Position numbers and translations under genes: made by a program
In this document: piece by piece, positions 44,746-57,600 of the stretch
How the letters are laid out: each line of letters starts with the position of its first letter
Numbering within the stretch: the first letter of the stretch is position 1
DNA from: Diphasiastrum complanatum
Taxonomy: Eukaryota; Streptophyta; Lycopodiopsida; Lycopodiales; Lycopodiaceae
Assembly: GCA_029204225.1 (NCBI GenBank)
Contig: CM055112.1
Location: 29,168,703-29,232,702 of the forward strand
DNA: 64,000 bases
Direction of reading: 5' to 3'
Notes under the pieces: model-generated
The model's input: the letters and a program-made list of their open reading frames with translations, nothing else
What the model was told of the DNA's origin: nothing
The model's database searches: none

Positions 44746-44875
44746 GATTATACTTAACATAAACATTCTATTAGACTATTTTTGCATCTAGCAACCCATT
44801 GCAATGGGATAGCTGTTCCGCAAATAATCCTGCTCTCTTCTCCGTTCGTGTTATACTCCCTTGCCCCATCAAAGC

Positions 44876-45665
44876 TTGTTCCAAGCTTTGCCAATCAAAA
44901 GACATTGCTAAGTATGGTGGACTTGCAAGAGGTCTTGGTGGCTGAAGAGTCTTTGTTACAAGCAAGAGGAGGACCAACTTCTACAACTCAAGGAGGAGAG
45001 GAGAAAGATGTGTTCTCAAGAGGCAAATTCAAGGGCAAGAACAAAGACAAGTGGTCCAAAAGGAAAGATCAAAGTGAGGCATCTTCTTTTGAGGACAAGA
45101 AGGACAAGTCAAAGTTGAAGTGCTTTTATTGTGGTATTAAAGGACACTTTGCACGTGAATGTCTTAAAGGAAGTGAGAGCAGGGAGAGAAGCAAGGAAAT
45201 TTCACTTTTGATAAGGATGAACAAGATTATGGTGATTCTCTTTTGATGTCTTACTTCATGTCAAATGGTTGAAAAAGGGCTTGAAGTGAAATTTTTTGGT
45301 GATTCTTGTTTGATAATCAAGAATGGAACCTTGATTGTTAAGGGCAAGAGATAAGTGAGCTCTACAAACATGATGGATGCATTATTTCTAACCATGGTGG
45401 TTTGAAGGCCAAGGAGCAAGTTTGTGAGCTCTATTCAATGTCAAAGTCACATAGGTTGTCTTATTCTAGATCTAGCTCAAGATCTAAGATGCCTTTTCAT
45501 TTGGTACATTTGGATGTGCATTGTACTAATGCTTTGAGTAATGGTGGAGCAAAGATGTATGTGATTTGCTTTGATGACTTTATTAGATATTGTCGAATCT
45601 ATTTTCTAAAGAGTAAGAATGAAGTCCTTGATGTTTTTCTCAAGCTCAATCTCAGTTTGGAGCCC
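44876..45665 (+). pseudogene. Copia relic G (gag to integrase)
   Basis: Close relative of copia B. Gag end with DLQEVLVAEESLLQARGG and an intact zinc knuckle CFYCGIKGHFAREC; protease is deleted; then GLEVKFFGDSCLI and KSHRLSYSRSSSRSKMPFHL of the pre-integrase part, and integrase start (GGAKMYVICFDDFIRYCRIY). One frameshift and two deletions. Confidence 0.85.
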
Positions 45666-46313
45666 TGGGAGACATTTTATTGGTATTAAAGCCAACCAAT
45701 GGAGACACTAGAGCAGCAAGGGTGAGCCGATTTGCTATGGAATTGAGGAGTCGACAATCAGCCGGTTTTCAGTAAATTGGTTATCATTTAAGTAGGCATT
45801 TCTCCTTCGTTTGCATGAATCAATTTGGTAAACTTTTTTTGTGATTGTTGATTCGAATCTGTTTTTCCGGCTTGGTATGAAATGGAAATTTTTAAGACTA
45901 TTGTGGTCTTTGCTGGATTTTGGTTTGGATGGGCTTGGTGATTCAATCAATGGTTTGCATGCGGCTTTGAGTTTCTCTTTCTGATGTGGAATAGTGAAGT
46001 GTTGTTTGCTGCAAATTGATGTAAAATCTGAATTGGTACATTTGAGCATTTTGCATGGCATGCCAAAGGCAATTCTATTGATCGTATTCAAAAAGTGATG
46101 GAAGGCAGGCTTTGCACCTTCTTGATGGTCAATAGGAAAACTGAAATCTGAAGCTAACTAAACAATTGAATGAAAAGTATGTTTGCAATGTTCGCTCTCC
46201 ATGCATGCTGCCTAGGAATGGTAAATGCCTTTAGAACTTATACTCATTGGACAAGCTCGTCATTGTCAATGAATGAGGGAAATGAAACAATGAATAGCAG
46301 GGAGAGAAGGGAC
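45666..46313. other. Unassigned interval
   Basis: No gene. A primer-site-like TGGTATTAAAGCC at 45681 and following GA/T-rich sequence may be the leader of a lost element, but no LTR precedes it. Confidence 0.35.
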
Positions 46314-46530
46314 AATTGTTAATGATCTTGTGATTGTAAAATTAGAATAACACAAGATCATACAATAGCTATATAAGGAACTGAACAAGCATCATCAATC
46401 GATAGAGAGAAAACTTGATCATCAATCGACATTAGACAGAGATCAAATGACCAAAATTGGTTTTTCAGTATCTGACTCCTCAGAGTTAGAGATCTTATAG
46501 CGAGAGTAAAAGTATTCAGAACTAGAGCAA
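46314..46530 (+). repeat. Copia H 5' LTR fragment
   Basis: Matches 48238-48450, with a TATA box (CTATATAAGG, near 46365). Its left end is truncated and its right end fades into coding sequence, so deletions removed the LTR border and gag. Confidence 0.65.
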
Positions 46531-47841
46531 TCAAATCTCACAACAACTAAATCAAAGCACATTTTCTCTGGAGACTCAAGCTCACACAAAGTCGAAGGCC
46601 AAGGCTCTATTCGACTACAATTTCCAGATCATATCACTAGACAGTTAAATGGTGTACTCTATGTACCCGAATCAACAAAGAACTTATTGTCTATAAGCAA
46701 GATCACTAATCAAGGCTATAGAGCTTTGTTTACTGCTAGTCGATGTACCATTCTAGATAAAAATTCAAATGAAGTCCTCTCTGTACACAAAGAAGGAGAT
46801 TTATATATCTTGAGTCACGATTAACTCATTTAAACATGAGGTCTATCTTGTATATGCATCATAATAGTATGGTCAAGGATATGAGTATTAATGTTGTCTC
46901 CACAAGAAATCAGTTCATTTGTGAAATGTACTTATTAGGGAAACAACTTAGAACAAGATTATGTGGTCCTATGAGCATGCCCGCTTTGGGTAAGACTTTA
47001 TATTTCATCACCTTTATTGATGACATCTCCAGATTCACCAAAACTATGTTCATCAAGAACAAGTCTGACCCTTCAACTATTTCAGAGAATTTAAACAGTT
47101 TGCTGAGACTCAAACTTGTCATAAGATCACGACCCTACGGTCCGATTCAGGGGGAGAGTACATGTCTGATGAAATGGTGGACTATTATCTTCATGCGACG
47201 TGCACCATTAGTTCACTGCCAGCTACACTCCACAATAGGATGGCATGGCTGAAAGAAAGAATCGAACTCTGTTGGAAGCAGCACAATCGATGATGTCAAA
47301 TGCTCTATTACCCAAGAAATTTTGGGATGAAGCAATATCTACAGCCTACTATCTGCAAAATGATTTCAAGCAGAAGTAGCAAATGTAGGAGCTTGTTCCA
47401 ACAACTCCATTAACCGTCGATAGGCCCATACCTGTGATTGTTCAACCACAATTTGAAGATATCTCTGTCATTCACCCAAGAGAGTCAAGTACTCAAGATC
47501 CTGCAGTTCGAAGATCTACCCGGACAACGACAACAACAACAACAACCTGATTGTTTTGTCCATCAGGCATTTATTAGTCATGATGAACCTATTTCTATTG
47601 CAGAAGCATTGTCAATGTCAGATGCAGACAAATGAAAAGCTGCCATGGACATTGAGTACAACTCATTGATGAAGAACAAGACCTGGAGTGCTATTAAAGA
47701 GAAAGTTCAAAATAAAGATGCTGTACAAAGTTACTGTCATACAGACAATATGTTGGCTGACTTTTTGACAAAACCATTGCCAAGAGAGAAACCTTCTACT
47801 TTGTTAGGTATGTTAAATCTCAACTTAAATTTAGATTCATA
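46531..47841 (+). pseudogene. Copia relic H
   Basis: Protease/pre-integrase piece (LNGVLYVPESTKNLLSISKI, TNQGYRALFTASRCTILDKN), integrase pieces (TLYFITFIDDISRFTKTMF; RSDSGGEYMSDEM in another frame), a short RT-linker piece (AALSMSDADK-like) and the C-terminal MLADFLTKPLPREKPSTLLG. Most of RT and RNase H is deleted. Confidence 0.8.
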
Positions 47842-47861
47842 GTAGTAAGCTTAAGGGGGAG

Positions 47862-48808
47862 TCTTGGAGTTAATCTTACTCCTACTCATCCTAACTACCC
47901 TCCTATTCACTTAAGGAAATCACTCTCTTCAAACAGTTTGCAGAAATGAATAGTTTTTTGCAACAGTCTACATTTTAACATGCAATCTTCAACAGGCGAA
48001 AAATGCGAAGACTACGACAAAGTCTTCTACTTAACATTTTGAGCACCTGATAACAAAAGGTTTCTGTGAGGAATGTGACAACAGTGTTTTACTCAGGATT
48101 TTGTGCACTCGAGAATTGCCACATTTTTTCAACAAATGCAAGGAATACGACTTTTTTGCAGATTTACACGAGATTTCACATACAGCCTATCCATGTCGTC
48201 ACACTCTAGCTAATAACCAATCTATTGATCAATTAAACAGTTGTTAATGATCTTGTGATTGTAAAAGTAGAATAGCACAAGATCATCCAACAGCTATATA
48301 AAGAACTGAATGAGCATCATCAATCGATAGAGAGAGAAATTGATCATCAATCAAAATCAGACAGAGATCAAAAGTTTTCAGTATCTGACGCCTCATAGTT
48401 AGAGATCTTATAGAGAGAGTATAAGTATTTAGAGCTATAGCAATTACTTGTCTTTGTTAGAAGGATCATGTGCTTCACGCGATTGTCTTGTGATCTAATA
48501 GTTTTTACTACAACATTGATTATACAGAATCACTATTGTTCTATCTCATTGCACTCATGCTGAATGTTTAATTAACTCTCACTCTTCTTCCTCTACAGTT
48601 ACGAGTATTAGTAACGGAGAAATGCATGGCTATCTTAGATGCCTAATCATCTAGCATTTCTTTATGGTTGTCTACGACACCTACCTTGATATTCAGTAAC
48701 AACACATATCAAAATAACTCTATCATTTCAATCTCTAAGTAATCCAGAACCTTTATCAGTTTTTTTGATTGTCCGTCGCCAAGACTCTTAGTAGTCGTTC
48801 CACCAACA
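47862..48808 (+). repeat. Copia H LTR
   Basis: Follows the purine tract TTAAGGGGGAG; begins TCTTGGAG (mutated TG) and ends CCACCAACA. TATA box CTATATAAAG near 48292. It is followed at 48812-48824 by TGGTATTAGAGTC, a primer site, so it served as 5' LTR for another copy. Confidence 0.7.
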
Positions 48809-50200
48809 GAGTGGTATTAGAGTCAGTTGTCCCCACCCCAACACATGATTTATAGGTTGAAGAATGTCTCGGCCTTTCAACCTTCATCCCAATAAATCAG
48901 GAAGCTGCAAATGAAACTCAAAGTCGTTCAAGAATGAAATAGCCATTTAAATCTATGTAGTATATCGTATATTGATTTTTTGAATATGTAACATGTATAG
49001 AAAATTAGTTGCAGCCCAAGCTGTGGGCTGTTCAGATCTAGTCTGTAGGGGGGTCAAAGCGGTATAAGTACCCTTCGACCTCAACAAAGTAGTTCACTAT
49101 TCACAGATTCATTGAATCTATGAACATGGTTTTGTTTCTTTTACTTCTTTTTACCATTCTTTCTTCGTTCTTATGTAGTTACGGTTCTTATGGTTTGCTC
49201 TTCTTATTAGAACAGTTACCGCAGAAGTGTTTTCTCAATTCACAGTAAGTATTTCCCAGCCTGTCAGTGGGGAGTCACGGATCCGATACTTAGCTACATG
49301 CATAAACCAACCATGTAACCAGACTTAGCTCAAGAAAATCAACGTTCTGGAATAGGGAGCAATTCTACCACTATCTACTAAATCAGAAAGCAATCAAGAA
49401 GAAGATTAACTACTAAAACAAGAAACAAGAAACAAGAAACTAGATTCCTAACAACATTTTGACAGTCCAAGAATCAAGAAACACTCATCTCTTGATGCTT
49501 AGAATGCCCAAGAACAATCAAGAACTGGAATGTAAGAAAGTATGCAAGATCTACACCACAAACCAGCCTATTTAGTTTACTTGCATGCCTATTCCTACCT
49601 TATTCCACAACAAGAAATGAATTCTAATCCACAACTAAGAAAGGAAGAAAACAAGAACCTAGTTAATCCACAATACAAGGGAATCAAAGCATGCTCATTT
49701 GAGTTCGACGAACGTTATTATTAACAGGATCTTGAAAAATCTCTATCTTTACTCTCGTCAAACTACAAAAACCGTACCGTTTGTCCATCAGAACCTTCGC
49801 CAATTCTACTCTAGTCTTATTTGAGTCAGATTTACTCTTTGTGAATTCGACGAAGGTCAATTTTGTTAGATTTGTCAGAAAATAGCCAGATCATAGGCTT
49901 TTTACTCAAAATAGCACTGAAGAACCTTCACTGAGTCAACCTTCATCCAAGGATCCTTCGCTTGTACTATTTATAGGTTCTAATTTTTCGAATCTAGCCT
50001 CTGACTATTACAGTTTGATTCTGATTCTAAGAAATCACTATACTTAGAAGTGTCGATCCCTCGATTAAAATCTAATCTTCAAAAATTAGAAATCTGATTA
50101 TTTTCAAAGGATAAAAATTATAGATTGATCTGATCTGAAATAAGATAATATTAAAAAATCTAAATCCAATCTCATTCTTTGATTGAAGTAATTTGGAATT
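48809..50200 (+). other. Leader remnants, no intact gene
   Basis: Primer site 48812-48824, then a likely gag start (MSRPFNLHPNKSGSCK, at about 48863) that stops at once. From about 49000 the sequence changes character and leads up to gypsy relic I as its probable LTR/leader; LTR borders are not visible. Confidence 0.4.
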
Positions 50201-53200
50201 ATGGCTGAACAAGGACTTTTGAACCCACCACCAATTATTGTTAGAAGATCTCCTTGGTTAGATGCACCAAAGTACAATGGCATGTCTGATCCCATCAAAT
50301 TTCTCCAAATCTTTTCTGAATCATGTAGGATTTATGACGAAGTTTTTCCACAAGATAAACTTCAATTATTCTCTATGGCCTTAATGGGAGCTGCTCAGGA
50401 TTGGTTTTATAACCAAGAGAAAGCTGAACGCAAGATTGGGAAGTGGTCAAAGCTGCTCTCATTACAAGATTTAAGCCCAGAAAATTATGGAAGATCTCTT
50501 TCTCCTTTTAAGTAAAATTAAAATGGGAAAGTGAGAATCAGTACGTGATTATATAGAATGGGTTAAACACCACAGATATAAGTGTGATCCCGATCTAATC
50601 AATGAGGATGCTTTGATTATGTGGTTCCTAGCAGGTCTACCTAAATGGATTAGATGCGAGCTAAAATGCCATAATGAATATGCTATAATACAAAGCACTA
50701 TGGACGATGCAATTTGTGAGGAGAATGAAGATTCAGATGACGAACCAAATGTTGGAATGTTGTCTTATACAGCAGGGCAAACCACGACAACATCCACCAC
50801 CATTGCGTCAACAAATATCAATGCTATTGTAGAGAAGATGATTGATGAGCTCGAGAAACTTGGTCAAAAGTAACAGATGCAGTTGGAAAAGATGCAGTCT
50901 CAACTTGATGAAAAGACTTAAGCCTTGGAAGAATTCCATGGTAAAGCGAACAAAGAACCAGTAAAAGTTTGCAAAAACTTTTCCTAGACGGAAAAATGTC
51001 TGGTGTTCAATTTGTGCAAGCAATCACACTATAAACGAATGTCAAACATTGAAATAATGAATGACGAATACTATTTTTCATTTGTGTAACTCTATGGGAC
51101 TAATGGGAAGCCTTTCAATTTTGCCCTTGGATTTCCAGAACGACTAGCTCTGCCAGCTCCAACGGGACAGAGTGCTCCTCCTGCAAATCTAATGGAACTA
51201 GAATCTTATCTTTGTAATGAGCAATGGAACTACAGCAATGATTACGAGAGTGGTCCTTTAGAGCAGTATGCTATCTATGCTGCTGCGCAACAACAAGCAA
51301 CTAGACAATGGTCCAAAGCACCACTTGGATGCAGAGAGAATCATAGAGTTGCTGAATGTCCAAACAAAGAGAAGTTCATACCATTTTGTAGAGAATGTGG
51401 TTATGGACACTGATATAATAAATGTCCTACAAGACCCAAACCATCACCGGATACTGCTCTAGTGAATACGATTACGATCAAGAAAAGGCCAGTAGTTCAA
51501 TTTGAACCAACTGTAGCCTTGATGGCTGTTACCAAAACTCAAAAATAGAAGGACGTTCTAGTTGATCCAGTACCTGTTTAACTTGCACCGACTATAGACA
51601 TACCTACCGCATCAGGAGTGTATCCGAATCTCAAAGCAAAAAAGAAAAGATATCAAGATATGAGATAGTGGATTAAACAGTTGCAAGAAGAAGAAGCCTT
51701 AGAAGCCGCTAAAGCAGCAGCCGAAATCCATTCTTCATCTATGCCACAAGCAGATCCAAGAACGAATGTTAATACATAGTTGCACCATCATGAAAGACCT
51801 TTCAAGATGACAGAACCAGAAGCATCGCAAACAAAAATGATCGTAAGTATTTAGTCTAGCAAGATGGATATTATACTAGAAGAATTTCTCAAACTGGTGT
51901 CTAAAGCAAAAGAAGTATTAGCAGAAAGATTGACTCAAGAGGCCACTTTTTTGTGTCGGGTTTGAAGAAACGAACGAAATACTCAATGTAAGAACTGCCT
52001 GGGAAAGTGAGCAGAAAAACATCACCTTGTCGATACAACATAGACAATTTGAAGCCTACCACTTTTGCCATTAAGCTAGCTGATCAAACAACAGTCTGTC
52101 CAAGAGGAATGATTGAAGACGTACCTATCAAAATAGCCGGAGTGCAGTTTGTCATTACTTTTGTAGTAATGGACTTACCTGACGCACCAAATGTATATCA
52201 AATGTTATTGGGACGTCCATGGTTACGAGTTGCGCAAGTAATTAATAACTGGGGCACCAACAAAATTACTTTTGAGAATTTTTAGCACATGGTCAAAGTA
52301 GATCCAATCACTTGGACTATCAAGCCGGTAGTCCAAAGAGGGGATGATGATTCATCAACAATTGATCATACTGGTGATCGACAAATGAAGACTTTCGAAG
52401 CCCATTATGACTCTCAAACCGACTCTGTCAATTGGAATCAAGCTCTTGCAACAGTAGTGGATTGTATAGCAGGCTATGTGTGTCAACAAGATAATTAATC
52501 CGAATTGACCAAAATTTTCTTACTTGATCGAACTTTGGATACGCCAATCACTTTTCCATTGAATATGATGAATTTAGCTTGGATAACCATTGACTCGATT
52601 CCAGATCCCATTGAAAATGATCTAATACATGTTAGTCATGCATTGACTTACAATGGAGATGCAAAACTTACCGATGAGCAGATCTTCAATCACATGGATC
52701 CTACAAGATTTGGAGTTTGAGATATTCCGGATGCATCGACAATAAAACTGCCAAAAGCAGTTGAAGAAAGAAAAGATGGCAGAACCAATGACAAAGAAAC
52801 AAGCTAAGCAACACTACAATACGGTCCTGAAATTGAAAAAATTCTCTCGAAAAATTGATTCTAAGAATGTACCACCTTTATTAGATAAAGGAAAGGGAAA
52901 GGTCAAAGATGATTCTTCAAGTCAGATTTCTTGCAAAAAATCACCATCAAGAAAATTGTCACCTTCAAAGAAGAGCACATCTTCTAGGAAGTCTTCGCCT
53001 CCACGATCAATTCCTGCTAAGAAGACTAAACGAAGATCAAAGATCAGCCCTTATGGAAAAGAACAATCAGAGGAAGTCCAACATTATATGTCAGAGCATT
53101 TCAAACGCTATATTTTGGATGATGTTGTGATCATGTTACCCAAGGCTCATCGTGAACCAGAAGAGCAAGTAACAGAATCAAAGAAAATTTATGATGGACC

Positions 53201-53870
53201 AGCTAGGACTCAGCCAATGAATCTTGCTGAACCACCCAGAGAAAATTGTCCAAGTTGGAGCACAACTTACTCCTGAAAAATTTCAAGCATTAAAGATGTT
53301 ATTGATCAAGTACCAAGATTGTTTTGTTTGGACGTACAAGGATCTCAAGGGAATTCGTACCTCGTTTATTGAGCATACGATACTCTTAATGCTTGATGCA
53401 GTTCCAAAGGTCACAAAATTTTATCGTTGTAATCCAAACGTTACTGAACTTATAAAGAAAGAGTCACAAAGTCTACTTGAAGCTGACTTTATTTACGAAA
53501 TTGAACATATAGAATGGGTTTTGCCAATTGTCGTTGTTCCTAAGAAGAATGAGAAGATGAGAATTTGTGTGAATCTCCAAACTTTGAACAAAGTGACATG
53601 AAATGATCACTTTTCGTTACCCTTTACTGAAAGCGTTTTGGACCGTCTTGTTGAAACAAAAGCATATAGTTTTTTGGATGGATTTAGTGGTTACAACCAA
53701 GTCAAGATCGCACCTTCGGATTGTCATAAAACAACTTTTGCAACAAAATGAGAAACTTTTGCTTATAAAGTTATGTCGCTTGGATTTTGTAATGCACCTA
53801 GTTCATTTCAAAGAGTAATGCAGTTCACCTTCAAAGAGGCTAAAAGCATGTTTTGGTGGTAGAAAAAAAG
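50201..53870 (+). pseudogene. Ty3/gypsy relic I (gag, protease, RT)
   Basis: Gag from ATG 50201 (SPWLDAPKYNGMSDPIKFLQ; LFSMALMGAAQDWFYNQEKA), knuckle-like CRECGYGH...KCPTRP near 51390, a retropepsin-type segment at 52060-52285 (FAIKLADQTTVCPRG, YQMLLGRPWLRVAQV), a basic Ser/Lys-rich region (52900-53050), and RT 53230-53830 (VVVPKKNEKMRICVNLQTLN; YSFLDGFSGYNQVKIAP; LGFCNAPSSFQRVM). About a dozen stops and frameshifts. It is cut before the RT YVDD box; RNase H and integrase are absent. Overall Athila/Tat-like in layout. Confidence 0.85.
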
Positions 53871-54099
53871 AACCCATTTTCCATAGTACCTCTTGGTAGT
53901 ATATGTCAAACTTTGTGGATTTTCTTACCCACAATTTAGATTTCCAATACAATACTTATGGTTGTACATTTCTCACTTGTTGGAGGAAGTGATAGGTCCC
54001 ATGAGTTAATGCAATGAAGGCGTCCTTGACGATCATCACCATACTCATCACATGGGACTACTAATCATGGGCCTACTTTATCTAATTTGAATTTGGATA
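53871..54099. other. Non-coding interval
   Basis: Sequence after the truncated gypsy RT; nothing recognised. Confidence 0.4.
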
Positions 54100-54470
54100 T
54101 TCTTTCTGCTGCTATCAGTGAACATATCGTTGCTTTCTATTGTGATCAGTTCACGTTGCTATCTTGCTTCATGCTATCAGTTCATTTGCTATCTTGCTTT
54201 CTACTATGATTGCTTTTTGCCATCAGTGAACATATCGTTGCTTTCTACTATGATTGCTATCTTGCTTTTTGTTATCAATTCATATGCTATCTTGCTTTCT
54301 GATATCTTGCTTTCCGCTATGATTGCTTTTTGCTATCAATTTACTCCAATCTGCTTTCTTGCTTTCTTGTTTTTTTTTTTCGGTTCATTGCTTTCGTTCC
54401 TTTCTGCTCTCACAACATCTCTACAATTGCTTTCTACTATCATTGCTTTTTGTTGTCGTTGCTTTCTCGA
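54100..54470 (+). repeat. Degenerate TGCTTTCTACTATGAT minisatellite
   Basis: Repeated words TGCTATCTTGCTTTCT, ACTATGATTGCTTTTTG and ATCAGTGAACATATCGTTGC in varying order over 370 bp. Open frames here are repeat artefacts. Confidence 0.75.
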
Positions 54471-54486
54471 TCATCTATTGTAAAAA

Positions 54487-54735
54487 ATGAGGACACCTAC
54501 AAGGAAGTGCAAAGCCGCCTCTAAGGCGAATGCTGAAAATCCTAAGACATCAAATGTACCTCCCAGCACACACAAATGGCCATGGACCAGCTACCACGAT
54601 GGATCACCAGCTAGGATGGGTGCCATGGATCAATCCGAGACCACACATTCAAAGCTTGATGATTCGTTTGAGAGGATGGCTGCTGCAGCCGATGATCGTT
54701 CAAGCCACAAGAGAAAGGAATGTGGTGGAAATTAG
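54487..54735 (+). other. Open frame of unknown nature
   Basis: 82 codons from ATG (MRTPTRKCKAASKANAENPK; HKWPWTSYHDGSPARMG), no known domain. GC content is higher than its flanks, and both flanks are minisatellites. It could be a captured exon of the gene whose remnants start at 55431. Confidence 0.3.
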
Positions 54736-54739
54736 CTGC

Positions 54740-55360
54740 TTTTGGTTCTTTATTTGGTACTTAACATGTACTTTGTTACTTAGCTAGTACTTTGGTACTT
54801 TAGCTGATTTTGGTACTTAAGTAGTACTTTAGTTACTTTTGGTATTTAAATTGGTAGTTCTGGTAGTAATTAGCTGCTTTTAATACTTTATCTGATTTTA
54901 GTAGCCTGGTACTTTAATTGCTTTTAGAATTTAGGGTGGTACTTTAGCTGCTTTTGATACTTAAGTAGCACTTTGTTGCATTTGGTACTTAGTTTGGTAC
55001 TTAGATTTGAACTTTGGTACTTTATCTTATATTGGTGCTTACTTAGCTAGGTACTTTATCGCTTTTGGTACTTAATTGATACTTTAGCTGCATTTGGTAC
55101 TTAAGTAATACTTAACTTGGTACTCTTACTAATTTGGCACTTTTCCTGCTTTTGGTACTTTGGTTTTTTGGTACTTTGGTACTTTTGATATTATGGTAGT
55201 AATCAGCAAATTTTGGTCCTTAATTTAGTACTTTTGGAACTTTAGCTGCTTTTGTACCAAAGCTTTTTATTCTACATAACTTTTAATTTTAGAAAACTGC
55301 TTGTGGTACTTAATTTGAAAGTATAGCTTCTTTTGGTACTTTATTTAGTTATTTGGTACT
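54740..55360 (+). repeat. GGTACTT minisatellite
   Basis: Some thirty degenerate units of the form TTTGGTACTTTAGCTGCTTT and TTGGTACTTAAGTAGTACTT fill 600 bp. Units vary from 12 to 25 bp. No coding sequence. Confidence 0.8.
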
Positions 55361-55430
55361 TTCTATGAAAGGAATTTATAGTGAACAGTTTGTGTTAAAA
55401 TTAACAATCTGTTTTGTAGGAAAAAACAAA

Positions 55431-56035
55431 ATGGATGAGTACTCGATCTTAAGGAAGTTCTGCTACTCAGCCGAGGAGCTTCATGAAGAGTATGGCTTGA
55501 GCCTAGAGGGCAAATTGGCAAAAGACCTGCTAGACATTGATCTGCCAGATAGTTAGTGGCTAACGGTCTTTAGGCTGGGATACAAAAAAAATGTTAAGAT
55601 ATATTTTAACCAGCTGCATCCAGAATTTGTGGATGACTGTCGTCTGTTGTTCTACAAAGTGTACCAAGCTCCTCCATCCTGCGGCAAAATTGGACCCTGC
55701 CCCCTCACTGGAGGCAATGAATCAGAGAGTCACAGAAAGATCAGGGTGGACGCTTGCAAAGCTGTCAGAATTGAAGGACATCAATCAAAAGAAGAAGAAG
55801 AAACTGCTGGTCAGGTAGGGTGAAAACACAGTTGTCCAAGTAATCAAGGACGAGATTCATGAGCTGGAGAAGTGCCTTCTTGAGCTTCGGACACACACTC
55901 CTCCCAATGAAGAGGAGATAAAAGAAGTGGATGATGAGCTCATTTTGACAAGGTGCATGCCCAAAAAAGTTGAAGTGCAAACGGATGTCCAGTCCCTCGG
56001 AAGATGCTCCATCAAAACCGTGAGAGTAGTTTTTG
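55431..56035 (+). pseudogene. Eroded gene, helical N-terminal part
   Basis: After an acceptor-like TTTTGTAG, a frame starts MDEYSILRKFCYSAEELHEE. Further readable parts, in changing frames: KKNVKIYFNQLHPEFVDDCR, HRKIRVDACKAVRIEGHQSK, and from 55831 a helical acidic stretch (KDEIHELEKCLLELRTHTPP, EEEIKEVDDELILTRCMPKK). Family unknown. Same strand and order as the FCP1-like piece that follows. Confidence 0.4.
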
Positions 56036-56068
56036 GTAATGTCTGATATTTACCTTTTGTTTCTATAG

Positions 56069-56460
56069 ATATTTTTCTCCAAAATAAGATTGAGATCTGG
56101 CGTGAAGACTTCAAGGAGATTCCTTACGTCAACGAGGATAAACTTGGGGTGCCAGTATTTCTGAAGAACCTGCGAGAGGTATAGAAATTATGGCCAGAGT
56201 TCGACACATCCAACACCATACTTGTAGACGATAAACACTGCAAGTCGTTAAAAAACAACTATGAGAACTATTTGGCCTTAAAATATTTTGACCCTTCCGT
56301 AGAGTGCAATGCTGAAACGGCCCCCTGGTATTTGAAGAAGGTTCTGTACCCGTGGCTCATGGGCTGGATCCATGCGCGAATCTCTCTCACCTTTACTACT
56401 AAAGAAACCCTTTGTCCATCGACTGTGAGGACGATATGTCCCCTCTTGTTGTGAATGTTA
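56069..56460 (+). pseudogene. FCP1-like (HAD) phosphatase fragment
   Basis: Reads KLGVPVFLKNLREV, stop, KLWPEFDTSNTILVDDKHCK, SLKNNYENYLALKYFDP, then YLKKVLYPWLMGWI. The sequence FLKxLxxxW....F..sNTxLVDDxxxKxxxN is the C-terminal half of the FCP1/NIF phosphatase domain, with the conserved DD pair. The catalytic DxDxT half is missing. Preceded by a GT...AG stretch of only 33 bp (56036-56068), probably a shrunken intron. A decayed host-gene copy. Confidence 0.6.
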
Positions 56461-57600
56461 GCGGATTCCAGAGAATCCCCAGATGCCGAGCCAAGCTTCA
56501 GAGGAATGAAGTCATTTGTATGAATTAATCCACTTCAAACATATGAAGTAAAATACCACCACGATCCCTTAGTGAGATTTGTATCACTTGATTACTTATT
56601 TTGAGGGATGAGTTTAGAGAATTGGTGAAGAAAACCCAAAGGCAATAACATAGATCAAAATTTCAAAGACGCTTTTTAGTGAAGGTAAAAGTTCTTTGAC
56701 AAAGCATTCAACATATGACTCAAAATTTGTTGAATCTTCTTTCTCATGTATCTCTCATAGAACCAAGTCTGCATGTATCCTCAACAAACTTAGTATGTGG
56801 GAAATGACAATGTGAATATGAGTCAACTCCGTTTTATTTGCAAAACTTCTAGCAAACCCAAATTCTATCATGCGTCTTGGTGAAAAATATCTAGAACCAT
56901 GCCTTTAGGGCCAACAAGATGAGTTGCATCAGAGGAAAATTCTTCTATGTTGATGTAAGTTTGAACCCCACCGGTTGCTCCATTGACATACTTGGGGCTT
57001 GGATCCTAAATTACGTTCAACCTAACATTGTACACTTGTACATAAGATATTTAGTTGTGTAGAGATGCCTTCTGCACTAGTTTAAGAAAGAATAATCTAA
57101 CGAGAATATAATGGGGACCCTTCACCATTTCTCGTTAGAAAAATTATCATTAAACCTCCAAGTTGACTTGAATATATACAAGATTGCATTATAGTTTGCA
57201 TGCGACAAGTCTCAAAAGCATGTTATTCTTGTATCTATTGTAAACATTTAAATGATGTCATTTTGATTGTTGTCATGGTGACCAAACAAAATTCCTAGGG
57301 TGTAACATGCCATTTATACTTTACGATTGTCTCTTAGGTTAGTGCATATTCCTAATAAACTCCATCAATGACAAACACAAATATCTTGTCTTTAGGGTTT
57401 CGATCAATGCCCTTGATTTATGCTTCTGAAACGTCACTCTTGTCCTCAATTGAAAAAAAATCAGTTGACCATTGTGTAATGGCTCAATATCTAGTTCAAA
57501 AAGTTGTCCTTTCCAAATTGACAACTTTGTAACTTCTTTGCGAAACTCTTCAAATGCAATAAAATCTTAAGGAAAAGTTTGTTTAGAGCAACCAGAATAT
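56461..57600 (-). other. Possible eroded gene on minus
   Basis: Minus-strand readable pieces, for example GATGGVQTYINIEEFSSDAT followed by HLVGPKGMVLDIFHQDA (about 56885-57000) and LSIWKGQLFELDIEPLHNGQ (about 57460-57520). I do not recognise them. No intact frame. Confidence 0.25.

Noticed and set aside
45681-45693. Primer binding site TGGTATTAAAGCC
   Set aside because: No LTR end (CA) precedes it and it differs from the tRNA-Met site at key bases.
54118-54483. Hydrophobic, membrane-like frame
   Set aside because: It is the TGCTATCTTGCTTTCT minisatellite read in one frame; no start context and no conservation.
53340-56460. Search for tRNA, rRNA or CRISPR arrays
   Set aside because: No cloverleaf sequence, rRNA core or regular repeat-spacer array was found here or elsewhere in the window; the tandem repeats lack unique spacers.
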